From positions 1 to 5,630 of the forward strand of contig JAISJS010000291.1 in NCBI GenBank assembly GCA_031261385.1: a DNA stretch of 5,630 bases, in the 5' to 3' direction. Position numbers and translations under genes: made by a program. This stretch comes from Treponema sp. Its GTDB lineage: Bacteria > Spirochaetota > Spirochaetia > Treponematales > Breznakiellaceae. Below the pieces are notes generated by a model, which saw only the letters and a program-made list of their open reading frames with translations, made no database searches and was not told where the DNA came from. Positions 1 through 5,250 of this stretch are shown here, piece by piece (within the stretch, counting starts at the first letter, position 1; each line of letters begins with the position of its first letter).

Positions 1-138
1 TTTAAGGCCATAAGCGACGAGGCCACTTCCGGCAAAAAATTCATGCATGGTCCAAGGTGCGGAGTTTAGATTGACCCTTTCCTTTATCGTCTGAATCACA
101 ATAACAACGTCCTTATGCCTAAGTGTATGGTAAATCAT
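1..138 (-). CDS. DNA cytosine-5 methyltransferase, N-terminal fragment (partial)
   Basis: This is the first 46 codons of a gene that runs leftward off the window. The decoded segment contains EFFAGSGLVAYGLK at about residues 33-46. It matches motif I of DNA cytosine-5 methyltransferases (F-x-G-x-G, the S-adenosylmethionine-binding loop followed by a helix ending in GL). Such enzymes transfer a methyl group to C5 of cytosine in a specific DNA site, as part of a restriction-modification system or as orphans. The start at 138 is chosen because GGTGA lies 6 bases upstream of it on the minus strand, and the frame is closed by a stop at 145-147. A second ATG at 48, directly before HEFFAG, would give a more typical short N-terminus but has no visible ribosome binding site. 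The gene diverges from the XRE regulator at 261. The catalytic PCQ motif and target-recognition domain lie outside the window, so family assignment rests on one motif. Confidence 0.72.
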   Translation of the reverse strand, partial: MIYHTLRHKDVVIVIQTIKERVNLNSAPWTMHEFFAGSGLVAYGLK

Positions 139-141
139 ACA
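124..141. promoter_or_regulatory. Dyad over the methyltransferase start codon
   Basis: TGTATG (124-129) and CATACA (136-141) form a perfect 6-bp inverted repeat with a 6-base spacer. The minus-strand start codon (138-136) lies inside the right arm. It could be a protein operator or an mRNA hairpin that hides the start. A 6-bp dyad can arise by chance, so this is only a candidate. Confidence 0.3.
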
Positions 142-168
142 AATTCACCAGCCAATGTACACATCTTA

Positions 169-181
169 CACCCTATGGGTG
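169..181. promoter_or_regulatory. Inverted repeat CACCC-TAT-GGGTG, candidate operator
   Basis: A perfect 5-bp inverted repeat with a 3-base centre lies in the divergent intergenic region between the methyltransferase and the XRE gene. It sits about 30 bases upstream of the methyltransferase start codon, where a bound regulator could block transcription. Function is inferred from symmetry and position only. Confidence 0.3.
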
Positions 182-190
182 GGGTATGCA

Positions 191-246
191 ATGGGATATA
201 AAATCAACTACCACACTACAGTATAGTAGTATGGGATAAAAATCAA
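191..246. promoter_or_regulatory. Direct repeats flanking a dyad, candidate XRE operator region
   Basis: Two near-identical copies of ATGGGATA(T)AAAATCAA lie at 191-207 and 231-246, with starts 40 bases apart (about four helical turns) and one base of length difference. Between them, ACTAC (215-219) and GTAGT (226-230) form a perfect inverted repeat around AGTATA. The second direct repeat abuts the Shine-Dalgarno sequence of the XRE gene. TATAGT at 222-227 could be a -10 element for that gene, but no convincing -35 box is spaced for it. Small XRE regulators commonly bind dyads in their own promoters, so autoregulation and control of the divergent methyltransferase is a reasonable inference. 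Confidence 0.42.
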
Positions 247-260
247 GGGGGTATAGGATC

Positions 261-545
261 ATGAGGAAAATTCGGCGTAAATGCGGTCTTACACAGGAAA
301 AACTGGCCGAAAAGGCGGGTGTTTCCACTCATTTTATCGCCATGATTGAGATTGCCCGGAAATTTCCATCCCCGGATACGCTCGATCAAATAGCGGCTGC
401 CCTCGGCATTGAAACCCATGAGCTGTTTTCCGGTCCCGTATCCGCAGAAACTGATTTAACATGGCTCAGGCAGTCGGTGCTGAACGATATAGAGCGGGTA
501 GTAGGAGAGGCGGTTGAAAAAGCCCTTTCGGAGAAACGGAAGTAA
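261..545 (+). CDS. Small XRE-family HTH transcriptional regulator
   Basis: This 94-residue protein has a Cro/C1-type helix-turn-helix at about residues 2-56. TQEKLAEKAGVS forms the first helix and turn, HFIAMIEIARKFPS the recognition helix and following turn, and LDQIAAALGIETHELF the closing helices. The C-terminal 30 residues are a charged, probably amphipathic helix that may mediate dimerisation. The start at 261 is fixed by a stop at 237-239 in frame and by the purine-rich AAGGGGG at 245-251. The protein therefore lacks a few residues usually seen before helix 1. Its size and its position divergent from a cytosine methyltransferase resemble controller (C) proteins of type II restriction-modification systems, but it could equally be a generic repressor. 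No restriction endonuclease is visible in the window. The HTH call is strong; the C-protein role is inference. Confidence 0.88.
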   Translation: MRKIRRKCGLTQEKLAEKAGVSTHFIAMIEIARKFPSPDTLDQIAAALGIETHELFSGPVSAETDLTWLRQSVLNDIERVVGEAVEKALSEKRK

Positions 546-565
546 ACGATTTCGGGTAAATTAAC

Positions 566-594
566 TTGACTGTCTAAATATCATGATATATACT
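566..594 (+). promoter_or_regulatory. Sigma70-type promoter of vapBC
   Basis: TTGACT (566-571) and TATACT (589-594) are separated by exactly 17 bases, each one mismatch from consensus. Transcription would begin near 601, giving a leader of about 30 bases before the vapB start at 631. This gives vapBC its own transcript rather than depending on the XRE gene upstream. Confidence 0.75.
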
Positions 595-609
595 AAATAT
601 ATATATCAT
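578..609. promoter_or_regulatory. Inverted repeats over the vapBC -10 box, candidate VapB operator
   Basis: ATGATATATA (583-592) and TATATATCAT (600-609) are perfect 10-base inverted arms with a 7-base spacer, spanning the -10 box and the expected start of transcription. An overlapping 12-base palindrome, ATATCATGATAT, occupies 578-589. VapB-type antitoxins, with their toxins, repress their own operons by binding such dyads, so this is the expected place for autoregulation. AT-richness makes chance symmetry more likely than usual. Confidence 0.58.
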
Positions 610-630
610 TTTTGGCAAAGGAGGTATCTT

Positions 631-876
631 ATGTCCCAGGCTGTTGCCAAGGTTTTTATGAACGGACGTTCTCAGGCAATCCGCTTACCCAAAGAATTCC
701 GCTTTGATACCAGCGAAGTCTATATCTCAAAGGAAGATGATCGAATCATCCTGCGTCCAAAATCGGCTCAATTTGGTTCAAGAAAGGAAATAGAGGAATT
801 CTTTGCTTCTGTCCATAATCCGGAATTCGATCTGGAGCGGGATAATACGCCTCCTCAGGTACGGGAACTTTTCTAA
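631..876 (+). CDS. vapB: VapB-type antitoxin (AbrB/MazE-like fold)
   Basis: This 81-residue antitoxin should neutralise the VapC ribonuclease encoded immediately downstream. Residues 4-44 fit a swapped-hairpin AbrB-like DNA-binding domain, with the family signature VFMNGRSQAIRLPKEFRF at 8-25 followed by EVYISKEDDRIILRP. The C-terminal residues 48-81, rich in acidic and aromatic residues, are where VapB proteins wrap round the toxin active site. The start at 631 is preferred over an upstream ATG at 583 because AAAGGAGG lies at 617-624 with ideal spacing, and because 583 falls upstream of the predicted transcription start and within the promoter. Its stop overlaps the toxin start by one base (TAATG), suggesting translational coupling. 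The protein is expected to autorepress through the dyad at 583-609. Confidence 0.93.
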   Translation: MSQAVAKVFMNGRSQAIRLPKEFRFDTSEVYISKEDDRIILRPKSAQFGSRKEIEEFFASVHNPEFDLERDNTPPQVRELF

Positions 877-1277
877 TGCCGGCCATTTATATTTTGGATA
901 CGGATATTTGCAGTTATGCTATCCGGGAAAATCCCCAATCCATACGGGATAATTTTTGGAAACACCGGAAAGATGATATATGCATCAGTGCGGTTACCCA
1001 TGCAGAGTTGATATTTGGCGGCATTCATAAAGGTTCCGTTAAATTGCAGAACCAGATAAAAACCTTTGTCAGCCGCCTGCGTATTATTGATTTTAATACT
1101 GCTGCGGCGGAGGAATATGCCCAAATCAGACAGTTTCTTGAAACACATGGAATAGTTATCGGTAATATGGACATGCTGATTGCTGCTTCTGCAAAAAGCT
1201 GCGGCGCCGTATTGGTGAGCAATAATCAGAAACATTTTTCCCGTATCCCCAATCTTAAAATTGAAAACTGGCGCTGA
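876..1277 (+). CDS. vapC: VapC-type PIN-domain ribonuclease toxin
   Basis: This 133-residue single PIN domain is of normal length for VapC. Members of this family are Mg2+-dependent endoribonucleases, some of which cleave tRNA. The metal-binding acidic residues are all present: D8 in YILDTDICSYAI, E44 in SAVTHAELIFGG and D99 in GNMDMLIAASA. The terminal LVSNNQKHFSRIPNLKIENW is the typical last strand and closing segment of the branch in which Asn replaces the fourth Asp. The gene starts inside the stop of vapB (TAATG), so it is co-transcribed and probably coupled. With all catalytic positions intact and no frameshift, the toxin looks functional. The RNA target cannot be inferred from sequence. 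Confidence 0.95.
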   Translation: MPAIYILDTDICSYAIRENPQSIRDNFWKHRKDDICISAVTHAELIFGGIHKGSVKLQNQIKTFVSRLRIIDFNTAAAEEYAQIRQFLETHGIVIGNMDMLIAASAKSCGAVLVSNNQKHFSRIPNLKIENWR

Positions 1278-1311
1278 CGTGAATTATGGGTTTTATTGTC
1301 AAAAATAAGCC

Positions 1312-1340
1312 TTGTCACACTTGAAACTATTTGCTACACT
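1312..1340 (+). promoter_or_regulatory. Candidate promoter for the corA operon
   Basis: TTGTCA (1312-1317) and TACACT (1335-1340) have a 17-base spacer, with one and two mismatches from consensus. Transcription from near 1347 would produce a leader of about 200 bases before corA. No convincing terminator separates it from vapC, so read-through from vapBC is also possible. Confidence 0.45.
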
Positions 1341-1402
1341 GAATCGTTATTCCCTCTATGAACTTCGCATGAAGCTCCATCAAAATCCTTAAGGAGGTTG
1401 CC

Positions 1403-1495
1403 ATGTCCGATTCGGACGGCGGGGGTAGTTGCCCTTTTATATGCCAATCATTAAAAGCAATGGCGCTTCCTTCAGGAACAAAAGTCCGCGGTTAA
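1403..1495 (+). CDS. Possible 30-codon leader peptide upstream of corA
   Basis: An ORF of 30 codons begins MSDSDGGGSCPF and ends at TAA 1493-1495. Its ATG is preceded by AAGGAGG at 1391-1397 with 5 bases of spacing, a better ribosome binding site than that of corA. It ends 48 bases before the corA start and lies in the same frame. It has no recognisable domain and resembles no protein I know. A leader peptide linking ribosome movement to corA expression is one reading; Salmonella corA is known to have a short upstream ORF, corL, though nothing shows homology. It may also be a chance ORF or a remnant of a former gene start. GTCCGA and TCGGAC (1405-1417) form a dyad just after the start codon. 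Confidence 0.33.
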   Translation: MSDSDGGGSCPFICQSLKAMALPSGTKVRG

Positions 1496-1513
1496 AATTT
1501 GCCGCCCGTTGAA

Positions 1514-1536
1514 CTCCTGCAGGGGCTCCACAGGAG
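1514..1536 (+). promoter_or_regulatory. Hairpin masking the corA ribosome binding site
   Basis: CTCCTG (1514-1519) is perfectly complementary to CAGGAG (1531-1536), leaving an 11-base loop. The right arm contains the corA Shine-Dalgarno core AGGAG (1532-1536), 7 bases before the ATG at 1544. Folding would hide the ribosome binding site, as in translational riboswitches, thermosensors or leader-peptide switches. Other short dyads upstream (TTCC/GGAA at 1467-1478, GCGG/CCGC at 1488-1505) suggest alternative folds. I do not recognise the M-box or another known magnesium riboswitch. Confidence 0.42.
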
Positions 1537-1543
1537 AACCAAC

Positions 1544-2512
1544 ATGATCAAACTGCGAATTCAAAGTGACAAGGGCTTAATCGAAACCGATACGGTCAGC
1601 AAGGGCTGCTGGATCGATGCCCGCAATGTTACCAAAGATGACCTGGACCGGCTCGAAAAAGAGTACGGCATTGCCGAAGAGCTTATCACCGACATAATGG
1701 ACAGTGATGAACAGGCCCGTATCGAAAAAGAAGATGAATATACCGCCATCATCGTGCGGCTGCCCGTGTTCGACGAAAACGCCGAGGTTGCATTTTTTAC
1801 CCTGCCCCTTGGGATCATTCTTTTTTCCGATAAAATCGTTACGATATGCCAGCGCTCAAGTGATGCCCTGGATGATATTCTGCGTAACCGGGTAAGGGGT
1901 TTCAGCATCAAAAACAAAAGTACCTTTGTGCTGAACCTGCTGGGCCGCGGGGCGTTTACCTTTTTGCGGAGCCTCAAGGAGCTTAACAAGCGGGCCAATC
2001 TGATTAAGGATGACCTCCAAAAGTCCATCAAAAACAATGAATTGATTCAGCTTCTTTCGATCCAGAAATCACTCGTGTTTTATACGACGAGCCTTAAAAG
2101 CAATGAACTGTTACTGGAAAAACTTCAGAAGTCCCCGCTAATCCGTTTTAAAGAAGATGAAAAAGAACTTCTGGAAGATGTGGTTGTCGAAAACCGGCAG
2201 GCCATCGAAATGGCAAATATCTATTCGTCAATTTTGACCGGCACCATGGATGCGTTTGCAAGCGTTATCTCCAACAACCTTAACATCGTGATGAAGCGGC
2301 TCACGATTGTTTCCATCGTCCTGATGATCCCGACTTTAATCTACAGCTTCTTCGGGATGAATGTGGACTTTCCCTTTCCGACGACAACGATGATATGTAT
2401 AACCATCCTGGCCATCAGTGTTTTGATCTCCATTCTGGGGGCCATATTATTGAACAACGATCGCAAGCAAAGAAAAATTCAAACCACTCCCTGGAGGAAA
2501 AAGAAACGATGA
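1544..2512 (+). CDS. corA: CorA-family divalent-cation (Mg2+/Co2+) channel
   Basis: This 322-residue inner-membrane protein fits the CorA family, pentameric channels for Mg2+ and sometimes Co2+ or Ni2+. The first 240 residues form the cytoplasmic part: an alpha/beta domain followed by long charged helices (about 140-240) that build the stalk. Two membrane segments follow, about 252-270 and 282-303. The first ends with the diagnostic YSFFGMN, the selectivity-filter GMN being residues 271-273. The loop after it reads VDFPFP instead of the MPE-type sequence of classical CorA, placing it in the broad CorA-like group common in Gram-positive bacteria and spirochaetes. The tail is lysine/arginine-rich, as expected for a cytoplasmic end. 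The ATG at 1544 is chosen for AGGAG at 1532-1536; an in-frame TTG further upstream lacks support. The stop overlaps the next start (ATGA). Confidence 0.93.
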   Translation: MIKLRIQSDKGLIETDTVSKGCWIDARNVTKDDLDRLEKEYGIAEELITDIMDSDEQARIEKEDEYTAIIVRLPVFDENAEVAFFTLPLGIILFSDKIVTICQRSSDALDDILRNRVRGFSIKNKSTFVLNLLGRGAFTFLRSLKELNKRANLIKDDLQKSIKNNELIQLLSIQKSLVFYTTSLKSNELLLEKLQKSPLIRFKEDEKELLEDVVVENRQAIEMANIYSSILTGTMDAFASVISNNLNIVMKRLTIVSIVLMIPTLIYSFFGMNVDFPFPTTTMICITILAISVLISILGAILLNNDRKQRKIQTTPWRKKKR

Positions 2513-3594
2513 TAGATATCAGGAGCGATACGGTAACCCAGCCGACTGCCGCCATGCGCAAGGCAATGGCCGAAGCGGAGGTGGGCGATGATGTATACGG
2601 CGATGACCCTACGATCAACCGTCTCGAAAAAATCGGCGCCGAACTTGCGGGAAAGGAAGCGGCGCTTTTTGTACCCTCGGGGACTTTTGGAAACCAGCTT
2701 TCACTTTTTACCTGGTGTACCCGCGGGACTGAGGTAATTCTTGGAGAGGACAGCCACATCCTTATTCACGAGGCAGGCGCCGCGTCGGTGATTGCAGGGG
2801 TTCAGACCCGGCCCATTCCGGCGCCCGATGGAGTGTTGACGCCTGAGGCTCTCCGCTTACGCCTGCGGAAACAGGATCTTCATGCGCCTGCTACTTCCCT
2901 CATCTGTCTTGAAAATGCAAACGCACTTGGCAGAGTGGTGCCGCTTGCCGATATGGACGCTGTCCGTAAAATTGCCGATGAGTGGAAACTTCCCATTCAT
3001 CTTGATGGGGCGCGAATTTTTAACGCCGCAGTCAGCCTTGGCTGTAAAGCATCTGATATTGCTTCCCGTGTGGACTCGGTAATGTTCTGTTTATCCAAAG
3101 GTCTTTGCGCTCCGGTGGGTTCCCTTTTGGCGGGACCAAAAGATTTTATAGAGGCGGCGCGGCTAAAAAGAAAAATCATGGGCGGCGGAATGCGGCAGGC
3201 GGGGATTCTTGCCGCGGCGGGAATTATCGCCCTTACCGAACAGGTAAGTTGTCTTGCAGATGATCATAGACGTGCAAAGGGCCTGGCAAAAGCGCTGGCA
3301 AAGATTCCCGGCGTTGAGGTTAACCCCGATGAGGTTGATATCAATATGGTGTTTTTTAAATTTCCGCCTGCTGCTGATAAGAATACCGCTGAAAAAATCA
3401 TGGAGATTTTTACCGGAAAAAAAATTCTTGTCAATGCGCCTGAAAACGGCGGCTTCCGTTTTGTTACCCATTACTGGATCGGCGATAAGGAAATAGACGC
3501 GATATTCGAAGCGTCTGCCGAAGCTTTTACCGCGGCTAATGTTACGGCTAATGCCACGGCCTTAGCCAAAAACTCCAACCGGGGCGCCGTATGA
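2509..3594 (+). CDS. ltaE: Low-specificity L-threonine aldolase, PLP-dependent
   Basis: This 361-residue cytosolic fold-type I PLP enzyme should cleave L-threonine and L-allo-threonine to glycine and acetaldehyde. The N-terminus MIDIRSDTVTQPTAAMR and VGDDVYGDDPT (25-35) are hallmarks of threonine aldolases. PSGTFGN (56-62) binds the PLP phosphate, H87 is the ring-stacking histidine, HLDGARIFNAA holds D166 and R169, and FCLSKGLCAPVGS carries the Schiff-base lysine K197. GGGMRQAG (225-232) completes the active site. The loop usually written ENTHNxxGG is shorter here (ENANALGRVVPL, 135-146), so it may belong to a sub-branch with altered substrate range. The start overlaps the corA stop (ATGA) with GGAGG at 2493-2497, and the stop overlaps the next gene the same way. 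Reaction class is near certain; exact substrate is less so. Confidence 0.93.
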   Translation: MIDIRSDTVTQPTAAMRKAMAEAEVGDDVYGDDPTINRLEKIGAELAGKEAALFVPSGTFGNQLSLFTWCTRGTEVILGEDSHILIHEAGAASVIAGVQTRPIPAPDGVLTPEALRLRLRKQDLHAPATSLICLENANALGRVVPLADMDAVRKIADEWKLPIHLDGARIFNAAVSLGCKASDIASRVDSVMFCLSKGLCAPVGSLLAGPKDFIEAARLKRKIMGGGMRQAGILAAAGIIALTEQVSCLADDHRRAKGLAKALAKIPGVEVNPDEVDINMVFFKFPPAADKNTAEKIMEIFTGKKILVNAPENGGFRFVTHYWIGDKEIDAIFEASAEAFTAANVTANATALAKNSNRGAV

Positions 3595-4706
3595 GTGCAT
3601 TTGAAACGCGGCGTGACCAAATCTATGACTGGCTGGCCCGCGAAGGATCGGCGATGGTACTCTTTGAGGATGCCGAGGGCCGCCGTGACCCCACGGTCCG
3701 TTGGCTCACCGGACACCCCGCCGACGCGCTGCTCTTTTTAACGGCGGACAGAAAATCGCTGCTTGTTCCCTGGGACATCAACATGGCCAAGGCTTATGCC
3801 CAGGCTGATATCATTCTTCCGTATTCTGAATTTGAACGGCGGCCCGGCGCGGCAATTCTCGGCGCCGCGGAAAAGATGAAAATTCCCCCCGGATCAAAAA
3901 TCGAAATTCCCTCGGTCACTTCGTACCCTGCTTTTCTGAATTATGTCGGGACCATCACCGATTTTGATATTATCTGCAGGGAACACGGGGCAGGTGAAAC
4001 GGCAAAAAAACTGCGGGCCGTTAAAGATGAAGATGAAATAAAAATTTACCGCAAAGCCGCAAAAATCACCAATGAAATAATCGATCATCTGGAAAAAAAT
4101 GTCCGTTCGGGAAAAATCAAAACCGAAACCGACGCGGCCCTTCTTATTGAAATCGAATCCCGCAGGCGCGGCTGTGAAGGCACCGGCTTTGGAACCCTCG
4201 CTGCAGGGCCGGAACGGAGTTTCGGTATTCACGCATTCCCCGCCTATACCTCCGCCGCATTTGCCGGTCCCGGCCTTTCCATCCTCGACTTTGGCTGCAG
4301 GTATGGCGGCTACACCACCGATGTAACCCTGACCTTTGCCCGTGACTGCACCGCCGCACAGGAAAAACTCCTCACCCTGACCGAAAAAGCCTATAAGCTT
4401 GCCCTTTCCATGGCCCGTCCCGGCGCCGCCGCCAAAACCATAGCCGCCTCAGTGGACTCTCTTTTTGCCAAATCAAAAAAAGCGATGCCCCACGCGCTCG
4501 GCCACGGCATCGGCCTTGAAGAACACGAAGACCCTGCCATCCGCAGCCGCGCCGACAACGAATGGATCCTTGAGCCGGGCATGGTCTTTACGCTGGAACC
4601 GGGCCTCTACGATCAGGTCCACGGCGGCTGCCGCCTGGAAAACGACATTCTTATCACGGAAAAGGGCGCAGAGGCGCTTACCGAGGGCAGGATTATTCGG
4701 CTGTAG
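3591..4706 (+). CDS. M24B metallopeptidase (Xaa-Pro aminopeptidase/dipeptidase type)
   Basis: This 371-residue protein has a creatinase-like N-terminal domain (about 1-140) and a pita-bread catalytic domain (about 150-371). All five expected metal ligands are visible: D233 in LDFG, D244 in GYTTDVTLTF, H305 in LGHGIGLEEHE, E336 in FTLEPGLY and E350 in RLENDILIT. H214 and H312 sit where family members keep active-site histidines. Such enzymes hold two divalent metals, usually Mn2+, Co2+ or Zn2+, and release residues before proline, as aminopeptidase P or prolidase. Length suits either, and substrate cannot be told from sequence. There is no signal peptide, so it acts in the cytoplasm. Its ATG overlaps the threonine aldolase stop (ATGA), making it the last gene of a tightly coupled three-gene operon. 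Confidence 0.93.
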   Translation: MSAFETRRDQIYDWLAREGSAMVLFEDAEGRRDPTVRWLTGHPADALLFLTADRKSLLVPWDINMAKAYAQADIILPYSEFERRPGAAILGAAEKMKIPPGSKIEIPSVTSYPAFLNYVGTITDFDIICREHGAGETAKKLRAVKDEDEIKIYRKAAKITNEIIDHLEKNVRSGKIKTETDAALLIEIESRRRGCEGTGFGTLAAGPERSFGIHAFPAYTSAAFAGPGLSILDFGCRYGGYTTDVTLTFARDCTAAQEKLLTLTEKAYKLALSMARPGAAAKTIAASVDSLFAKSKKAMPHALGHGIGLEEHEDPAIRSRADNEWILEPGMVFTLEPGLYDQVHGGCRLENDILITEKGAEALTEGRIIRL

Positions 4707-4716
4707 GTAAGCGCAC

Positions 4717-4737
4717 AACACGGAGGGTATGCGTGTT
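4717..4737 (+). terminator. Possible terminator after the corA operon
   Basis: AACACG (4717-4722) and CGTGTT (4732-4737) form a 6-bp stem with a 9-base loop, followed by ATTTTA. It sits 10 bases after the stop of the peptidase gene, where a terminator is expected. The stem is short and the T-run weak, so Rho-dependent termination is also possible. Confidence 0.35.
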
Positions 4738-4765
4738 ATTTTACATTAGGTAGTACGATTTCTCT

Positions 4766-4923
4766 TTACAATTTATTTTCTATTACCAAATTTAATAATA
4801 CTTCTTCTATATTCCTTCTTGTGTCCAGTATATATTGTATTGAGATTAGTTTATTACCATTTAATATTTTAAAATATCATCAAGAGCACTTTCACCGTGT
4901 TTTGCCCAAATAATTTCTTTCAC
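4766..4923 (-). pseudogene. RelE/ParE-type toxin remnant with an internal deletion
   Basis: Directly after the antitoxin stop, a GTG at 4923 opens a frame reading MKEIIWAKHGESALDDILKY, then stops at 4861-4863. This is the typical first strand and helix of a RelE/ParE-fold toxin. In another frame, 4861-4766 encodes NGNKLISIQYILDTRRNIEE and then VLLNLVIENKL, which fits the last strands and C-terminus of the same family (hydrophobic strand, then RR-N). Together the two parts account for about 52 residues of a protein normally near 90-100, so roughly 40-50 central residues are missing and the halves are out of frame. The toxin should be dead. The single-base gap from the antitoxin and the family pairing show that both once formed one operon. 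Family call is from short motifs. Confidence 0.7.
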
Positions 4924-4924
4924 T

Positions 4925-5203
4925 TTATCTTCTACCCAGTGTTTTCTCAAAACGGTTTTTGGCATTTTCATGGGTTACAATGTTACCATTTTTTAGATCA
5001 ATTTCACTAAAACTCAATAATTTTGCCAAATTTATGGCATTTAATGTTCTTTGGTAACTATCAATGTCTACAATTACCGCTTTAGCCTCACCGTTCTGAG
5101 TTATTATTATAGGGGATTTTGTTTCTCCTACATTTTTAACGACTTCTGTGGTATGTGCCTTTACATAAGAAATTGGCTTTATATTCTGGACTAAATCTAT
5201 CAT
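4925..5203 (-). CDS. Phd/YefM-family antitoxin, now orphaned
   Basis: This 92-residue protein contains the Phd/YefM DNA-binding and dimerisation domain at about residues 8-51. Its pattern ISYVKAHTTEVVKNV, then SPIIITQNGEAKAVIVDIDS, is the classic lysine-containing first helix and the ITQNGxxxAV strand. The C-terminal half (52-92) is charged and helical, the part that normally binds and blocks the toxin. The start at 5203 is supported by GAGG on the minus strand, 7 bases upstream, and by a promoter at 5222-5250. The partner toxin immediately downstream is broken, so the antitoxin no longer has an obvious cis target. It may persist as a repressor, protect against a related toxin elsewhere, or be drifting. 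The reading frame itself is undamaged. Codon use is AT-rich, unlike the peptidase operon. Confidence 0.9.
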   Translation of the reverse strand: MIDLVQNIKPISYVKAHTTEVVKNVGETKSPIIITQNGEAKAVIVDIDSYQRTLNAINLAKLLSFSEIDLKNGNIVTHENAKNRFEKTLGRR

Positions 5204-5221
5204 AATTTACCTCGAGTACAT

Positions 5222-5250
5222 AATATATTACAATATTTTGACTTAGTCAA
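5222..5250 (-). promoter_or_regulatory. Promoter of the Phd/YefM antitoxin
   Basis: On the minus strand TTGACT (5250-5245) and TATATT (5227-5222) are separated by exactly 17 bases, near consensus. It would start transcription shortly before the antitoxin at 5203, with a short leader holding the GAGG site. Confidence 0.7.

Noticed and set aside
583..630. Upstream ATG extending VapB by 16 residues
   Set aside because: It overlaps the promoter and dyad and has no ribosome binding site, while 631 has an ideal one and matches the family N-terminus.
873..1235. Minus-strand ORF of 120 codons opposite vapC
   Set aside because: It lies wholly antisense to a PIN-domain gene with all catalytic residues; its translation shows no domain and it has no supported start.
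1499..1543. Upstream TTG extension of CorA
   Set aside because: No ribosome binding site before it, and the ATG at 1544 has AGGAG at proper spacing and a typical N-terminus.
1278..1543. M-box magnesium riboswitch upstream of corA
   Set aside because: I could not find the conserved core segments of that riboswitch; only simple hairpins and the small ORF are visible.
1561..2037. Minus-strand ORF of 158 codons inside corA
   Set aside because: Low-complexity Ser/Arg/Leu-rich translation typical of an antisense shadow; corA in this stretch is clearly coding.
2395..2508. N-terminal extension of the threonine aldolase into corA
   Set aside because: The family begins at the MIDIRSDT methionine, which also forms the ATGA overlap; the extension is out-of-frame corA.
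2415..2759. Minus-strand ORF over the corA/threonine aldolase junction
   Set aside because: Covers two well-supported genes, no ribosome binding site or recognisable family.
3894..4359. Several overlapping ORFs on both strands within the peptidase gene
   Set aside because: All are shadows of the M24 frame; their translations are compositionally biased and have no motifs.
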